From Paraglomus occultum (lineage: Eukaryota; Glomeromycota; Glomeromycetes; Paraglomerales; Paraglomeraceae): a stretch of 64,000 bases of DNA. The stretch lies in NCBI GenBank assembly GCA_910592205.1, contig CAJVPJ010000013.1:1-64000 (forward strand). The letters are read 5' to 3'. Both the position numbers and the translations under genes were made by a program. The notes below the pieces were generated by a model that was not told the origin of the DNA, did not search any database, and saw nothing but the letters and a program-made list of their open reading frames with translations. This document shows, one piece after another, positions 9,742 through 22,205 of the stretch. Positions within the stretch are counted from its first letter, which is position 1. Every line of letters begins with the position of its first letter.

Positions 9742-10220
9742 CAATTTACAATATTAACACCGTGCATTTCTTGTATTTAGAGACTCAACCTTTTTTTGAA
9801 TAAGCTTGTAATTCAATGAGCTTATTTACAGTTATACTCAAAGGTTCGAATTAAATGATGTGCTTCCACATACGTCAATATGGTTGAGTTAACAAGACGT
9901 CGAAGTAAAATTGTACGTGATTGTTAGTTGCCTTGCTTGGTATTATTATCAAAACTGGTTATAATGGTCATAGTAATAGTAAACCTTATACTCATCAGCG
10001 CGTTTCTATATTGTTAATCTGATGAGTGTTGATCGATAAAACTCTTAAGTTAAGAATCTGATTTCGGGTACGCTTAACATTAAACCTCATCGGTCTCTCC
10101 TGCGCAAAAATATTTTCCTGCCTCAGAAATAAAGTTTTTTTGCAAATACAAATTTATTATAAATCGCAGCACACCCGAATTGACTAACACCAACATACAT
10201 CTCTGCATTTGCTGGACGCA
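9742..10220. other. Intergenic, nothing recognised
   Basis: Spacer between the kinase-tail copy and the 3' end of the F-box gene. No feature supported. Confidence 0.4.
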
Positions 10221-11561
10221 TCACCGTCTCCGTTTTTTCCTGGGAAATTTGAAATTCGCATTTTTAGCACAGGAACACGTAATATAAAACGCGTCATCTT
10301 GACGCTTTGCCGAGAGATGACCCAAAGTATACATATTTTGCCTTAAATAAGTAAGAATGTCTTCTGTGATTCCCGCGCATTTTGAAAACTGAACAGCTTC
10401 CAGCTGCTCCACCAACCTCCTCAACAGCACTATTGATGATCGTTCAAAAACACAGGCACGGAATGTAATGACATTAGGCTTTCCAGAAGCTTTTATCAAC
10501 TCTATAATAGTAGCTAAGAAGCTACTCATAGCGCCTTTGACAAGTTCGATAGTTAGCCTCTGCAACTGCGTCTGTTGCGTTAAACACAAACATATTGCGA
10601 TTTGAACTTTCCGTAGTGTATCGGAAGTAGCCTGCTTTACGTCAACAGAACCAAACCTAAAGAACGTCAATTGCGGCCCGACTTTTCCGAATACGTCGAA
10701 TCTTTTAATCCAACATACGTTAACAAGGGATAACTCCTTCAATTTCGTACAAACAGCCATCAATCTCAAAATTAATTGTCTTGGTACATAAGGCCTTTTT
10801 CTGTTTGCATAAAATGCTCCGCATGCATCAAATATTTTGACATCATCCAAAACTTGTATAAAATTTGCGTACGGTAAACACGGTCGGCTTCCTTGAATCA
10901 CCAACCTGTCGCAATACATGGCCGTCGTCCGTTCCTCGTCTGTCAGGTACTGTACAAGCAACCAAATCAATTTGGCTCTACGTCGGTCAGACACGAGAGA
11001 GAATGGATCGCGATACATAAATTGAATCGCAGAGTATGCGAGAGCGTGGGATGCAAGAATGCATTTGTGAAGCGTAAAGTAATCGTTGGCAAGATAGGTC
11101 ATGATTTCATAGAGTAATTCTTGTGGAAGAGGCGCAAGATTACGAGGCTGTGCAATGTTGCAATATATTCATCAGATATGTGTGAATAATATATTGTAAT
11201 TACTATGTTGACTCGGTCAACATACCACTCTTTGCGAAACATCTTTCGATAATAGTGTTTGTGAGGAATCTGGCTCGGACTGCAGTTTTTCCAAGTAGTC
11301 GTCCGTAAAGCGTACATGGTTACCCTTAAATTGTGTAATGCTGTCTCGCAAAACTTGTGTGCCTCTCAACAGCTTATAATGACGTTCTGAAATTGCTTCA
11401 ACCACCACGACGACGCCGTCTCTGTCGTCACAGAATTTCACGATTGCAGGCTCTCTTGCCATGGGAAAACAAATCGCGAAACCCTCACAACAGTGTGTAT
11501 ACTGAAAAGGAAACGCTAACACGATCTGTGGCTCTCGTATAACTCTTACATCATTGTACAT
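10221..11561 (-). CDS. F-box protein with novel N-terminal domain
   Basis: Two exons, 11561-11226 and 11147-10221, separated by a 78-bp intron with a GTATGT donor, CTGAT branch-like site and CACAG acceptor; about 420 aa. The intron junction joins both frames in phase 0. Residues about 113-160 form an F-box: LAPLPQELLYEIMTYLAND, then TLHKCILASH and RDPF, the pattern of the many F-box proteins of arbuscular mycorrhizal fungi. The rest looks like degenerate leucine-rich repeats (LKELSLVNVCW; LQRLTIELVKG; LEAVQFSKCAGI). The end is basic (FPRKKRRR). By family the protein would bind Skp1 and select targets for SCF ubiquitin ligase. The first 112 residues are not a domain I know and normally do not precede an F-box in these proteins. 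Starting translation inside exon 2 would remove half of the F-box, which supports the two-exon model. Confidence 0.75.
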
Positions 11562-13188
11562 AAATATTTAGTTTTCATGTTTTATATTTCTTGAAAATCT
11601 GACCAATCAGAAAATTGCTAAACGCTACCTGAGCATAATTTAAAGATCCACCCCCTAATGATTCGACATCCACCAATTGTATCTGCTTGTGCGATGTAGA
11701 TCTTTCCATTTATTTATATTTGGTTTACATTTAGCAATGATCGCTGCCAAAACGGCCTTTGAGTTATATCAATTTACATATTTTTAAATTTTATAAATAT
11801 AAATATTAATATATTAATATGTGATCCTGCTGTACTCAATTTTTTAATTTTAACAATATGATCTACAAAATCTACTGTTGTCGCTATGGAGTTTTTTAAT
11901 CAATCCAAAACTACCTCATGTTTGAATTTAGTATGTCCAGTATCATAGATGGTTTCATAATTGCCGCAAATTCTTAAATACTGTCTTGGTATGTAAAATC
12001 AAATGATAACATTATTTTATACGAGTTACATTAATATTAAATACTTTCACCTTTGTTCAATTTCTTGGTTCCATTTATTATTATTTTATTTTGTTATTAT
12101 TGAGAACGTCATCAATTTGTTCACGTACTGCTTCATCTTATTAAGTCCACATAAACTATTCTAATGGGCCATATGTTAAGGAATTTGCTCGCATTTGACT
12201 CAAACATCTGTGAGTTGTGACTCGTGACGCGTGTGAATTTTAAAGTTATTTGTACAGATCACGTTGATGGTATGTAATGAACGTTTCACCTGAAAGAAAA
12301 TTGTTTACAAATGATGGATCCACAAAGCTTTCTTGCAAATCACTTTTACAATTTTCATGACCACTTCCAATCAATCGTTCGAGTTGAATTTGAAGCTCGT
12401 GGAATTGGTAAATAGAGAGGTACAATGTCCAAAATTCGCAATACGCTGACGTTCACAGAAATAACAGTGATTCGATCTATGACTTTCCAGAGGTCGATTT
12501 GAGGTGACAGAGTGACATTTGGCTTTGATTGTATCATCGATGGCATTTTCCATCCAGCCGCGGCATAGCAGATAAGAAATTGTTGGTCGACAAAAAAACA
12601 AAAACGAGCGTATCGAACTTATTCGTGCGACTTCCTGAAATGAATGACGTAATTAGGAACTTTCTAGACCTTTTAACAATTTATTTCTATTGTTTAGTAT
12701 GTAGCGTGTATTCGTTGGTGCGCAGAAATTGCGTTTGCATCAAATCAGGACCAATTCAAAATTTTTTTGTTTGAATAATTCATGATGGATTTGGCGTATA
12801 AATTATTATAAATATTATATTTTTATAGACATTATCCTATATTAAGCATGTTACTATCACAAGTAAAACTAAATGTCTATTTCAACTTATTCATCTGAAT
12901 ATTGGTCAAATCTGCTAGTATATTATATGCCACAGGTGTCCATTAAAAGGCTTCATCATTCGCATCGTAACTGTAATCTAGCCACATCAATCATTTTATG
13001 TAGTTGAATGTTCGCTTTGTCTGGTTTCGTTGCAAATGTTATGCGTCAGCTAAACAACTCGCAGATGATATCACAACCCGTATATGAAATGCCCGCGTTT
13101 ATACACACTTTTATACTTTATCTTTTAAATTTTTAAATTTATTCTTTTTGGACGACCTGAAAGGTTTATATCCACGGAGACTCCGAAA
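11562..13188. other. Intergenic between F-box gene and NOC2
   Basis: About 1.6 kb holding the F-box gene promoter and the NOC2 3' flank. Short open frames around 12355-12774 on both strands lack recognisable motifs or splice support, so I call no gene. Confidence 0.4.
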
Positions 13189-15964
13189 TCAACTTTGTTC
13201 AGTTAATTGTTTCCTTTGTTCTTTTAGTTTTCTAACCGACTGTATATAAGCTCCAAGAGGTGTTTCTTCAGGAGACGAATCTTTCAAAAATGTTTTCTGT
13301 AGAGCGAAAATAGAATGCTCGTAATCAATGGCCAACTTGAAGTAAGGACATTCCAAATGAAGTATGTATTACCACTTGTGCTCGGTTGTTGGGACTAAAT
13401 TCTACGTGCTGACGTTTTTGCTGGATGTATTTTGCATTTTGCTCAAACTTTTCATTCAAGCAATAAGATATTCGATCAATAAAGGTGATCACAAATTCGC
13501 ATAATAATTACTCTGGTCACTAACCTTCTCAACCAAAACATGAAGTTGCTTATTCAGTTTCAAATTCTTCGACTTCTTAACGTGTCTCTTTATCTACAAC
13601 AAATCCTTTTCAATGATTTGACGTCCAAGACGTGTGGCACTCAAAGTCTCAATCCTGCCTTACAACGTACCTGGACGATAGCCGGAATAGCCAACTCTGG
13701 AAATGCAATCGACAAGCATTGTCCTCCATAATACTCTCCCATCACTCTTACCAACTCTTCTATTAATCCGTCCTGATATACTCTAGTATGCAAGTAACTT
13801 TTTGGAGCCTTCAGGTGTACAGAAAAGTCTAAAGGTTTTAACGTTGATGGCTTGGGCTTGCGCCGAATCTCGGGCGAGGAAAGGATAGAAAATATGTACG
13901 GTGCAAGCGGGATGAATACTCCTGTGCGGCTAGAGAGGTGAATCAGAGAATGCAGGCATTGGAAGTGGAGTGGAAAGTATTGTGATGCTGGTACTAATCT
14001 TTTCGTCGTCATAGAAGAATGAATAAAGCGGTGACATGGACATGATATGTTAAAAAGGAGGAGAGTAAAGCAATCGTGAGATAATCCGTATAAAAAGGTT
14101 AAAGAATACGGATAATTAATTGTGGTACCTTATTACTCCGATTGTTACTTGCACCAAAGGATAAATTAATGGTTGTAAAACACTTTCGCCCGACTCTGCA
14201 ACACGTTGCTTGTCGCAATGGGTGGCGAGTAGTTGTGACCAAAACTCTATACAGTGAATAAATTGCCAATTATATACTGATTTGTACGATTCCTTGATGA
14301 GTATTAATTAGAAATCCAGCATGTTAGCTCAACGAGATTGTTTCCTACTCTCAATCCCACAAAATTGATTGTAGACTCTTACTTGACTCTTTATTGCCAT
14401 GGAATTTCTCAAGTGAATTGCCAATTGCCGAATGTAAACAAACGCCGTTTGATATGATGTATTCAAATCAATGCCAAAAACTTGGACTCCGCAATTGCGC
14501 ATGAGATTTATCCCGGGTAAAGTGTGTGTTGTTGTCGTCTGACAACTACGAACAAATGTCATGTATATCCCCTTTGAATATTAAAGATATTTGTCAATGT
14601 TCCCATTTCCATAAAGCAATTCTTTTCCAGCAAAAAGTCAGACATTAAGTCTTAATTTACCTTCAGACAAGTTTCAACAAACGGTTTAGGAGCCGTAGTC
14701 ACCAGAGTACGCACGTTTAAAAATGAGGCAATTTTCACTTTATCATCTCCAGTTCCCCAGAACTGCAACAACTCTTTCAAATAATTCTTGGATTGTTTAG
14801 TAAAACACAAAAAATACGGAATAGACTTTTCTGTTTCTTTCAATACAAAATACACCATATCGTTTTCAGAAAGGCTTCTAAGAAGATGGAGAAGGCTAGT
14901 GATGTAAGATCGTACGAGAGGCTCAACAGTCTTCCATTTCTTAGCTGTATTGGGGAGATTTCTTCATTAAATGGAGTAAATGTAAGAGAGAGATATGTGG
15001 TAACGCTCAAGATGCATTCTAGTATAAGATTAGACACCTTACTTTTTCGTAACGACATCTTTTGTTTTCAAGTGGTGATCGAACACGTCGCTCACATGTT
15101 TCAGGCAAACGACCACAAGATTATTGAACACTATGATCAAAAATATTTAAGTTTTCTCTATTAAGATGATAACAATTCAGAGGTTTATAATAAAATCAAT
15201 CTACCGGCAGCACTGGTAATTTTGTAGGCAAATGTTTTGGAGATGTCGTCCGCATCGTTCACATGAGCAGCAGCTCGAAACGCAAGGAGAAGACGTTTGA
15301 GAATACGGAGTGATTTTTTCTGTCGAAAAAAAAAAGCTTAAATGAGCATGTGATGGAAGCGATGCATAGTTTGTAAAAATACGGCAGGATAGTGCACCTT
15401 GGTAATGGCGTGCTGCCAACTTGAGACAAGCTCATTGGTTACTACCGAAGGCCCAGCAACCTTCTCTTGATCTTTTAAGCCAGCTTCTTCAAGTGCTTGT
15501 GCTTCTTCATCGTTTGAATCTATTTCCATTCGGTCTTCATTCTTATCTTCTTCCTCCCCATCATTATCATTGTCATTGTCATCGTCATCGTCATCATCAT
15601 CATCATCGTCGTCGTAGTCGCCCAAATCCTCGTCATCGTTTTCATCACTGTCATCAACATCTTCGATCTCATCATTTTCATTATCAAAAGCCTTAACCTC
15701 ATCATCATTATCATCATCGTCGTCGTCGTCATCATCATCGTCAATATCGTCAATATCATCGTCATCGTCATCGTCATAATCCTCATCCATGCTCTCTTCA
15801 CCAGATTCATCAGATAAATTGAATTCGAGCAACTCTTTATCGTTCTTTTGAAGATACTCAAAGAACTCTGGATCTTTTTCTTTCAATGCTTCTAATTGTT
15901 GTTTGTGCTGGGAAGCCTCATTCTTGAAACCTTTCCCCTTCGCTTTTGTTGACCGTTTTTTCAT
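13189..15964 (-). CDS. NOC2: Nucleolar complex protein 2 (NOC2), ribosome biogenesis
   Basis: Ten exons: 15964-15398, 15319-15205, 15130-15043, 14944-14661, 14571-14383, 14292-14129, 13998-13671, 13593-13525, 13447-13373 and 13296-13189; about 661 aa. Noc2 works with Noc1 and Noc3 in assembly and nuclear export of pre-60S ribosomal particles. The N-terminus is basic, then [20 protein letters not shown] (a Noc2 hallmark), then a very long Asp-rich tract (about residues 55-140). The conserved Noc2 domain follows: [123 protein letters not shown]. All junctions keep phase except exon 3 to exon 4: the only good GTAAGG donor (15042) and CAG acceptor leave the frame off by one at an A5 run. It diverges from RPN13, with 308 bp between the start codons. 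Confidence 0.92.
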
Positions 15965-16272
15965 ATGGGCTATGATAGATCGAGGATTTCCTTGTAAATC
16001 TGTTTATGCTATTACATAATATATAATATCCCGATATTAATAATCCAGGCTTCCTTACGAAGCTCACAGAAATGACAAATTATGCCAATACATGTTTCGC
16101 TTGCCTTGAACTTTTTCGAAAACCAAAAAATTTTGCCCCTTCCTACTTTGATAGGAACACTTGTCAGTACATGATTGGACATTATTTGTCCGTAACACAT
16201 TTATTGTTACGTAAGTGAACAATCACGAGAAAGAAGCGAGCGGACCAATTCTCCATTGCACTTTTGAAACTA
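15965..16272. promoter_or_regulatory. Divergent promoter region NOC2 / RPN13
   Basis: The 308 bases between the two start codons must hold both promoters. An AAAAAATTTT tract at 16125-16134 resembles the RRPE element of yeast ribosome-biogenesis genes, fitting NOC2. I see no proteasome-type PACE element (GGTGGCAAA). Motif assignment is suggestive only. Confidence 0.4.
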
Positions 16273-18081
16273 ATGTCGGTTAGCGGATTTAGAACAACGA
16301 CACCACTGTTTCCGGCGCCAGCTCCTCGGAGAAAGTATCCCTTGGAAATTAAGGCTGGAAGATTATTTCGCGATGGAGAGACGAATTTGGTTAAACCTGA
16401 CGATAAGAAAGGGTGCGTTATTAGATTTGTTGGCCGGACATGATTGCGTCCTTTGGATTCCTGGTGATTATTAACATATGTGAATATTACTTTTAATGAC
16501 TGTAGATTGGTATACATGGATCAGGTGTGATAATTGATTTCTTATTCGATTTTCCTAATTGTCTTTTAGTCTGCTAACTATTCTTTCTATTGCAGGGAGA
16601 TGATGGATTGATGCACTTTTACTGGAAGGATCGGAAAACTGGAACTGTTGAATTGGTAACCATATTGGCCATTATCACCATACGCAACGTTGAATTCGCA
16701 TCTGCTTATTATTTTTATTTGCCAAACATCGACATGTCCAGGATCTCATCGTCATTCCTGGGGAATGCGAGTTCGTCCGAGTGCCACAATGTACAACTGG
16801 ACGCGTATTCTTATTGACTTTTAAATCTAATAAGGAGAACTACTTTTTCTGGGCTCAGAACGCGAAAGATGACAAGGACGAGGAAAATCTTGCCAAAGTA
16901 AACCGATTAATTAACGATCCACAAAGTGCGCTGGCGGAGAATAGACAGCAAAGTAGTGGCAGCAGCTCTATGCCGGGTACATTTCGTCCAATGGACGATT
17001 TTTCCAGTCTGGGAATGGACCAAGATCAGTTGTTTCAAATCTTACAGCAGCATGGTGCCTTTGGGTAGGGGGAAAGACAAAACGTGCGATCATGATTTAT
17101 TCGGACCGAGTTATTTTCATTCAAAGTTTATCTTAACATTATCCTAGAGGATTAAATATTCCTGCGACAACACCAGCAACAGAACCGCAATCTTCAACAA
17201 ACATTTTACCCGAAGAGCATTTAACAACGCCCGCTTCCGAACAAGCGGGCATGACATCTGAACAATTAGGCAGTCTCAGAAACATTTTGTCTAGAATACA
17301 AGTTCCGGGTAAGATAAGGAACCCGAAATTTTTTTCCATCTCTTCTGTTAACAATACAATAATCGAGTTTTTTTTTGTTTTGTGTTTTGTAACATAGAAG
17401 GAGAGCACCAACCTGGCAAGTGTATTTCAACATTCTGTATCATTAATCTTTCAGAATACCATACTAACTTGGGTTATCTATAGATTTGAATTTGGCAGAC
17501 ATTCTTACGCCATCCGCGATTGAGCCATTATTGAATAACCCAGAAATAGCAGCAGGTAGTAAATATGTTTTATTTAAGAAAAATAAACTTTTCTCAGTCG
17601 CTTAATGTAACTTTTTTAATAGCATTATTCCCAGAAATTCCCCAAAACATTGAAAGAACACCAGAGGAGTTACGAGAAGTCATGCGAAGCCCGCAGTTCC
17701 ATCAAGTACGAATATATAGTATTTACAAGCTTATCTCATTAATGCGTATTAATTTTATATATCGGTCAAACAGGCTTTACAGACGCTCAGTGTTGCCTTG
17801 CAATCAGGAGAATTAGGACCATTATTGTCACAACTTGGTCTGGATCCGTCTGCTGGTAATGGTAAGTAACCGGTGTGGTCGTTGTTCGGATAGTTTACAA
17901 TCCCTTGAACATGCACATATACTCGAGTAAAAAATCTCAACAATTCAATACAGGTGTGGAAGCATTTCTTCGTGCTATTCAAGAACAAGTGCAAGGTCAG
18001 CAAGGTGAAGGAAGTGAGCGGTCACGGGATAACAATACAGACCAAGATTATCCGGAAACCGATAGAATGGATGAAGATTAG
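16273..18081 (+). CDS. RPN13: 26S proteasome ubiquitin receptor Rpn13 (ADRM1)
   Basis: Nine exons: 16273-16412, 16506-16524, 16596-16655, 16742-17064, 17148-17308, 17484-17555, 17635-17705, 17774-17861, 17954-18081; 353 aa, all phases agree. Rpn13 sits on the proteasome base, binds ubiquitin through its Pru domain and recruits the deubiquitinase UCH37/UCHL5. The Pru domain covers about residues 17-130: KYPLEIKAGRLFRDGETNLV, KKGLVYMDQ, LMHFYWKDRKTGTVE, DLIVIPGECEFVRVPQC, GRVFLLTFKSNKENYFFWAQ. A linker rich in Ser/Gln/Thr follows. The C-terminal DEUBAD (UCH37-binding) domain is about 235-330: LADILTPSAIEPLL, RTPEELREVMRSPQFHQAL, ALQSGELGPLLSQLGL, GVEAFLRAIQEQ. Full-length C-terminal half means it should be able to bind UCH37. 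Exon 2 is only 19 nt. Confidence 0.95.
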
Positions 18082-18322
18082 ACAGAAAGCTTTTCAAAAG
18101 ATTCACTTTATTTGACGTGAATACAAAGTGCTTTATAATATTGGAATGACGCATTTGCATGGTATATTCTATATGCATTATTGACGAATAATTTCGGTAG
18201 AACATTATATGCAGATGCTTTTTTGTATTAAATTAAATAGCTTGGAACTTTTTAATGGATCTTTGACTAGAAAATAATATTAACCAACACACAATTATCC
18301 TCTCACAAAATAGTCATTACAT

Positions 18323-21300
18323 TCAACTGATTTGATGTCCAAAAATCTTCAATATTCTCGTGGTATGCTTTGGAAGCTCACGCAAATAATTGGGATTATT
18401 CTGAATAATTTCTTGCATGACTTGCCGTAATTCTTTTGTATCAGCCTCGAAATATCTAAAATTATCATAAATGATAACGTCAGAATAGAACTGTGATAAT
18501 CCAGTAGTTCCTAGTTAAGAGTACTTACATGATGTCGGGAAACCATGTTGACCTTCGTTGATGCGGAAGTAGATAAAATAACTCAATTTCGGCCAATACC
18601 TATAAAGACAATTCATATTTATGATCATAGAACTCAAAATACAAACATAATTCGATTAGTGCAATACCTCCGCTTTTTGTGCCAAGTATGACCCGTGCTC
18701 ATGATACGTATTGATTGCATTACTCAACAAACCAATGAACAGGTTCATCAAATAGATTACAGTGAAAAATGAGAATGCAACCATCATCACCGCGAGTTCA
18801 GGATTATCTTCTGCATTCCACCCGTCAAACGATGACCAATCACCTATTTGGCAAAAATTAATAAACATGTGTGTGACAACCGCTAAATCAACCACATTTG
18901 GCCCCAATCTTACCAGCAGCAAGAAACCTGTATACTGCCAAAAGCGAGGAACCGAACCAAGAGTACATATTTGTATTTGCATCCGGATCCTGAATCAGTA
19001 TCGGAGCATCTACAAGTGTACCATTGCTCAACATTTGGCTAAAAGTTGGTGTCAGCTGCCACGGATCGTTTGGATCTCCCCCATTTAGTGAGCTTGGTGG
19101 CGTGTCGATTGATGAACCAGGCATTGGTCTCAGCAATACGAAAAATGCATGAGAAAAGCCTACGATCATGATTCCGAGAACCACCAAGAAGGAAAAAACT
19201 TGTTGTGCAACTCCAAAGATTATTGCTATGTAAATGCCAAAATATTTAAAAGGCCGAATTAACAATAGCAATTTCATCCAAAGGAGCAGGATGGAAAATG
19301 CAGACATCCATCTTGGCACTTCATGTCCTTGCAGAAAAAACAAAGACGTAACAAGAGGGAAACCAAAGGCGCCGCAATCTATGTAACAAATCGGAATAAT
19401 GCATTAAAAAAAGTTGAATTGTATAAGAATTCACGTCTTTATGACTTACCGATCCAATTCCATGGGGATAAAACATAATATACCGGATTCCAAATGAATT
19501 GCCTGACTTCAAAATGAAGATGCCACACTGCAAGTATAGCCGACGCTAAAACTAGGTTTCTTTTTGTGGATTGATCAACTAAACCGGACTCGTCTTCTGT
19601 CATCGTAGCTGCAAAGCATACAAACAGCGCTAGAAACTGTATCCAGATAAATATGTAGTAATACAAGCCAAATGTTTGCCATTTGAAATTTATCAATGCT
19701 TCTACATCCCACATTCTAAACAGGTCGCGATTATCGCTCACGGTACTTGTTACAAACGGGCTTGATGCTGGGAAAAGGAAATCTTTCAAGAACGAGTACT
19801 TTGATGGGTATGCACAGAATCTTGGTAACCCAACCACAAGTGTTAGAGTGGAACGTCTCTTAACGCGTATTATACTATACGTAATAGGGATTAAAATTCT
19901 ATACATAAATGTTACTAACGTATGCCGAATGTATATAAAAGCATAGAGCCCTGCATATCGTACCCATGCAAATGTCAGTGAGATACTGCTCTGGAGCGGA
20001 GACACTAACTGCTGCACGTTGAACAACAAATTTAAATATGTGGATGTCACTTCTGGTACTTGTGATGTATCCAGATAACTGAAATCGTCTGGTCTTCCGA
20101 ATTTACGTGAAAATGCGTATAAATGGCGAGCAGGTAACTTCAATCGATTTATGGAATGACAACGCGGTTCCAAAATCAAGCGTATCTTTGAAAAATAAAA
20201 TGCTGTCTGGTCTGGATAATACTCGCACAGCTTTGGTAGAGATGCAGTAATTATCTGCAACATTCCAATGTACGTAATTGAGTTCTTGCAAAAAAGATCA
20301 ATACAAGTTTTGACTATAGTTTCTACAATAACGTCGTCGCGCTGTTTGATTGCCTCTGGAAGTAATATATAACCGTATTTGGCCAGGTTTTCTTCACTTG
20401 TCAGCATCCGAATAAGGTTGTTAAAGATACGAATTCGTTGCAGCGAACTATCTGCTATCGCATTTTGCTTATGCCACCAAATACTCTTGAAGCTTGGCGG
20501 CGGCAGCGGTCCGCTAGCGTGTTCGTATTTTTCGAAAAGTAGATCCCACCATATTACGCTTTCTTGCCTTTCCAAGGCATTGATCAAGCTCAATTGAGAA
20601 ATTTTAGGTCCATAGGTAGGCCACCTGTCATCATCCCAGTAGTAACTTATTTCTATTGAATCATTAATACCATCGAGAAAGAATATACACAGACATCTAT
20701 TAGTGAGTACTAGTAACTCATCATTGTCCAAAATAGTCGCGTTTTTTATCCATCCAAAGTATTCAAACTTTTGAGCGGTGATCGAACAGATAAAACACGA
20801 TTCTTTGTAAACACGAAGTCCAGTTCTTCGGCTAATGATCCATTGAAGAAATCTTCCGTTTAGATTATGTGTATCTGATGAATCATCCGAGTGAATATTA
20901 ACAAGATCTCTGATGAGAGTAGCTTGCAATGGAGCATTAAATAAATGATTCTGGTAATTATCAATGTGTTTGGTTAATATGTGTAAGACAGTTGGTATAC
21001 CATCTACCGAAATTAGTATTATTCCTCCGCTGAGTGTGAAGGTCAGGCCAGGCAACCACTCTGTAAGCGTGCAATGTTCTTGAAGATTGAATGCGTCCAA
21101 TGGTTCACCAATGTCTCCAGAAGAAGAATTCCATTTCAGGCAGTGTGGGTTCCATAACATAGCCTTTCCCTTTTTCGTTATTGTCACTAACAAGGTACAA
21201 GACGATGACTCTATAAATTCCATTGCAACAACGTGGTCGTCATCGTCATTGATAATTTGTACCGTCGACATTGGAAGTGCTGTTTGCACCCAATACACTG

Positions 21301-22139
21301 TCAATTTCTGAAAATCATCGTCGTGCGTTATTAACGCGGATAAAATCGCATTAGAATCTATTGCAATAATGTAGTTATCTTCATTATGTCTTCTCTCCTG
21401 TAGAGAAGTAGAATTATCGAGATAATATTCCGTCTCCATCTTTCCGCTACCGAGATCCCATTGTGTCAAGTGGTCGTCGTACACACATATCAGTTTTTCG
21501 TTAATAATCGAATATTGAACTCGCCTGCGACGAGTTCGCCTGTCGACGGCTTCTTCCGCCTCAGATGACCACTCAAATGATGTTGTACTGTGTTTCCATT
21601 GATCGCCTTCCGCGCAATATCGATGAATCCCAAGGTCATTGACAACAACAAATTCGCCAGATGAGAGAAAAGCGTAGCAGAATGCAAAGCTGGACCTCAA
21701 AGTAGTTAAATCAGGCTCAAGATACGGTTGCTTCTTGTCCGAAACAAATGAATAAACGACTAAATTACCCAACGAGTTAGATATTATAACAATCTTATAA
21801 AATATATGATTAACAAACAAATTTACCATGACCAGATGCCAGATACCCATAATCGGAGATGGCAAAACCTTGATAATTAGTACTGGATTTCACATCTACT
21901 TCTGAGATCGGCTCAAGTTCATTATTAATTTTCGATATCATCCATACACTTATCGATTCTTTTTCATCATCAAATAAAGCAACATAACTTCCAGACGGGG
22001 AAGCTGCAATAGGACTGGTCTTTCGTTTATTCGGTACAAGAGTAGTCACGGGGATATCAATAGACACGCTTGCGGTAGGCGAGTAAGTACTATTGAATGA
22101 GAAACGTTTAAGGTCTTCACCTTTTTCTAGGCTTGACAT
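18323..22139 (-). CDS. WD40-like propeller / ion-channel membrane protein
   Basis: Six exons: 22139-21827, 21759-19450, 19378-18914, 18843-18668, 18599-18529 and 18455-18323; about 1155 aa, phases consistent. The first about 450 residues are beta-strand rich with WD40-like repeats (ASPSGSYVALFDDEKESISV; LTQWDLGSGKME; ALITHDDDFQKLTVYWV). A central helical region follows. From about residue 790 there are channel-like membrane segments (YYIFIWIQFLALFVCFAATM; IFGVAQQVFSFLVVLGIMIV), a pore-like loop (SLLAVYRFLAAGDWSSFDGW) and a final segment MVAFSFFTVIYLMNLFIGLL, as in TRP/PKD-type ion-transport domains. This pairing is common in predicted proteins of Glomeromycotina. It is probably a cation channel of vacuole or plasma membrane; gating and ion are unknown. 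An in-frame ATG also occurs at 22205. Confidence 0.8.
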
Positions 22140-22205
22140 TCTAATCAAAATGATTAAGCGCGGGGATCCATCTACAGGGCAAGAATACAAATTTGTAAGT
22201 ATCAT

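Noticed and set aside
9841-9856. GGTTCGAATT resembling a tRNA T-arm
   Set aside because: No matching acceptor stem or anticodon arm around it. No convincing tRNA or rRNA gene was found in the window.
12355-12774. Overlapping small ORFs between the F-box gene and NOC2
   Set aside because: No known motifs, no exon structure and composition like surrounding intergenic DNA.
15421-15861. Long open frames on both strands with His- and Met/Thr-rich products
   Set aside because: They are shadows of the NOC2 Asp-rich trinucleotide repeat (GAC/GAT runs read in other frames).
16182-16517. Minus-strand 111-aa frame
   Set aside because: Antisense of RPN13 exon 1 and its intron; RPN13 is supported by strong family motifs on the plus strand.
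17225-17250. GC-rich inverted repeat GCCCGCTT...AAGCGGGC
   Set aside because: It lies inside RPN13 exon 5 and is explained by coding sequence; kept separate from the intergenic palindrome at 9254.
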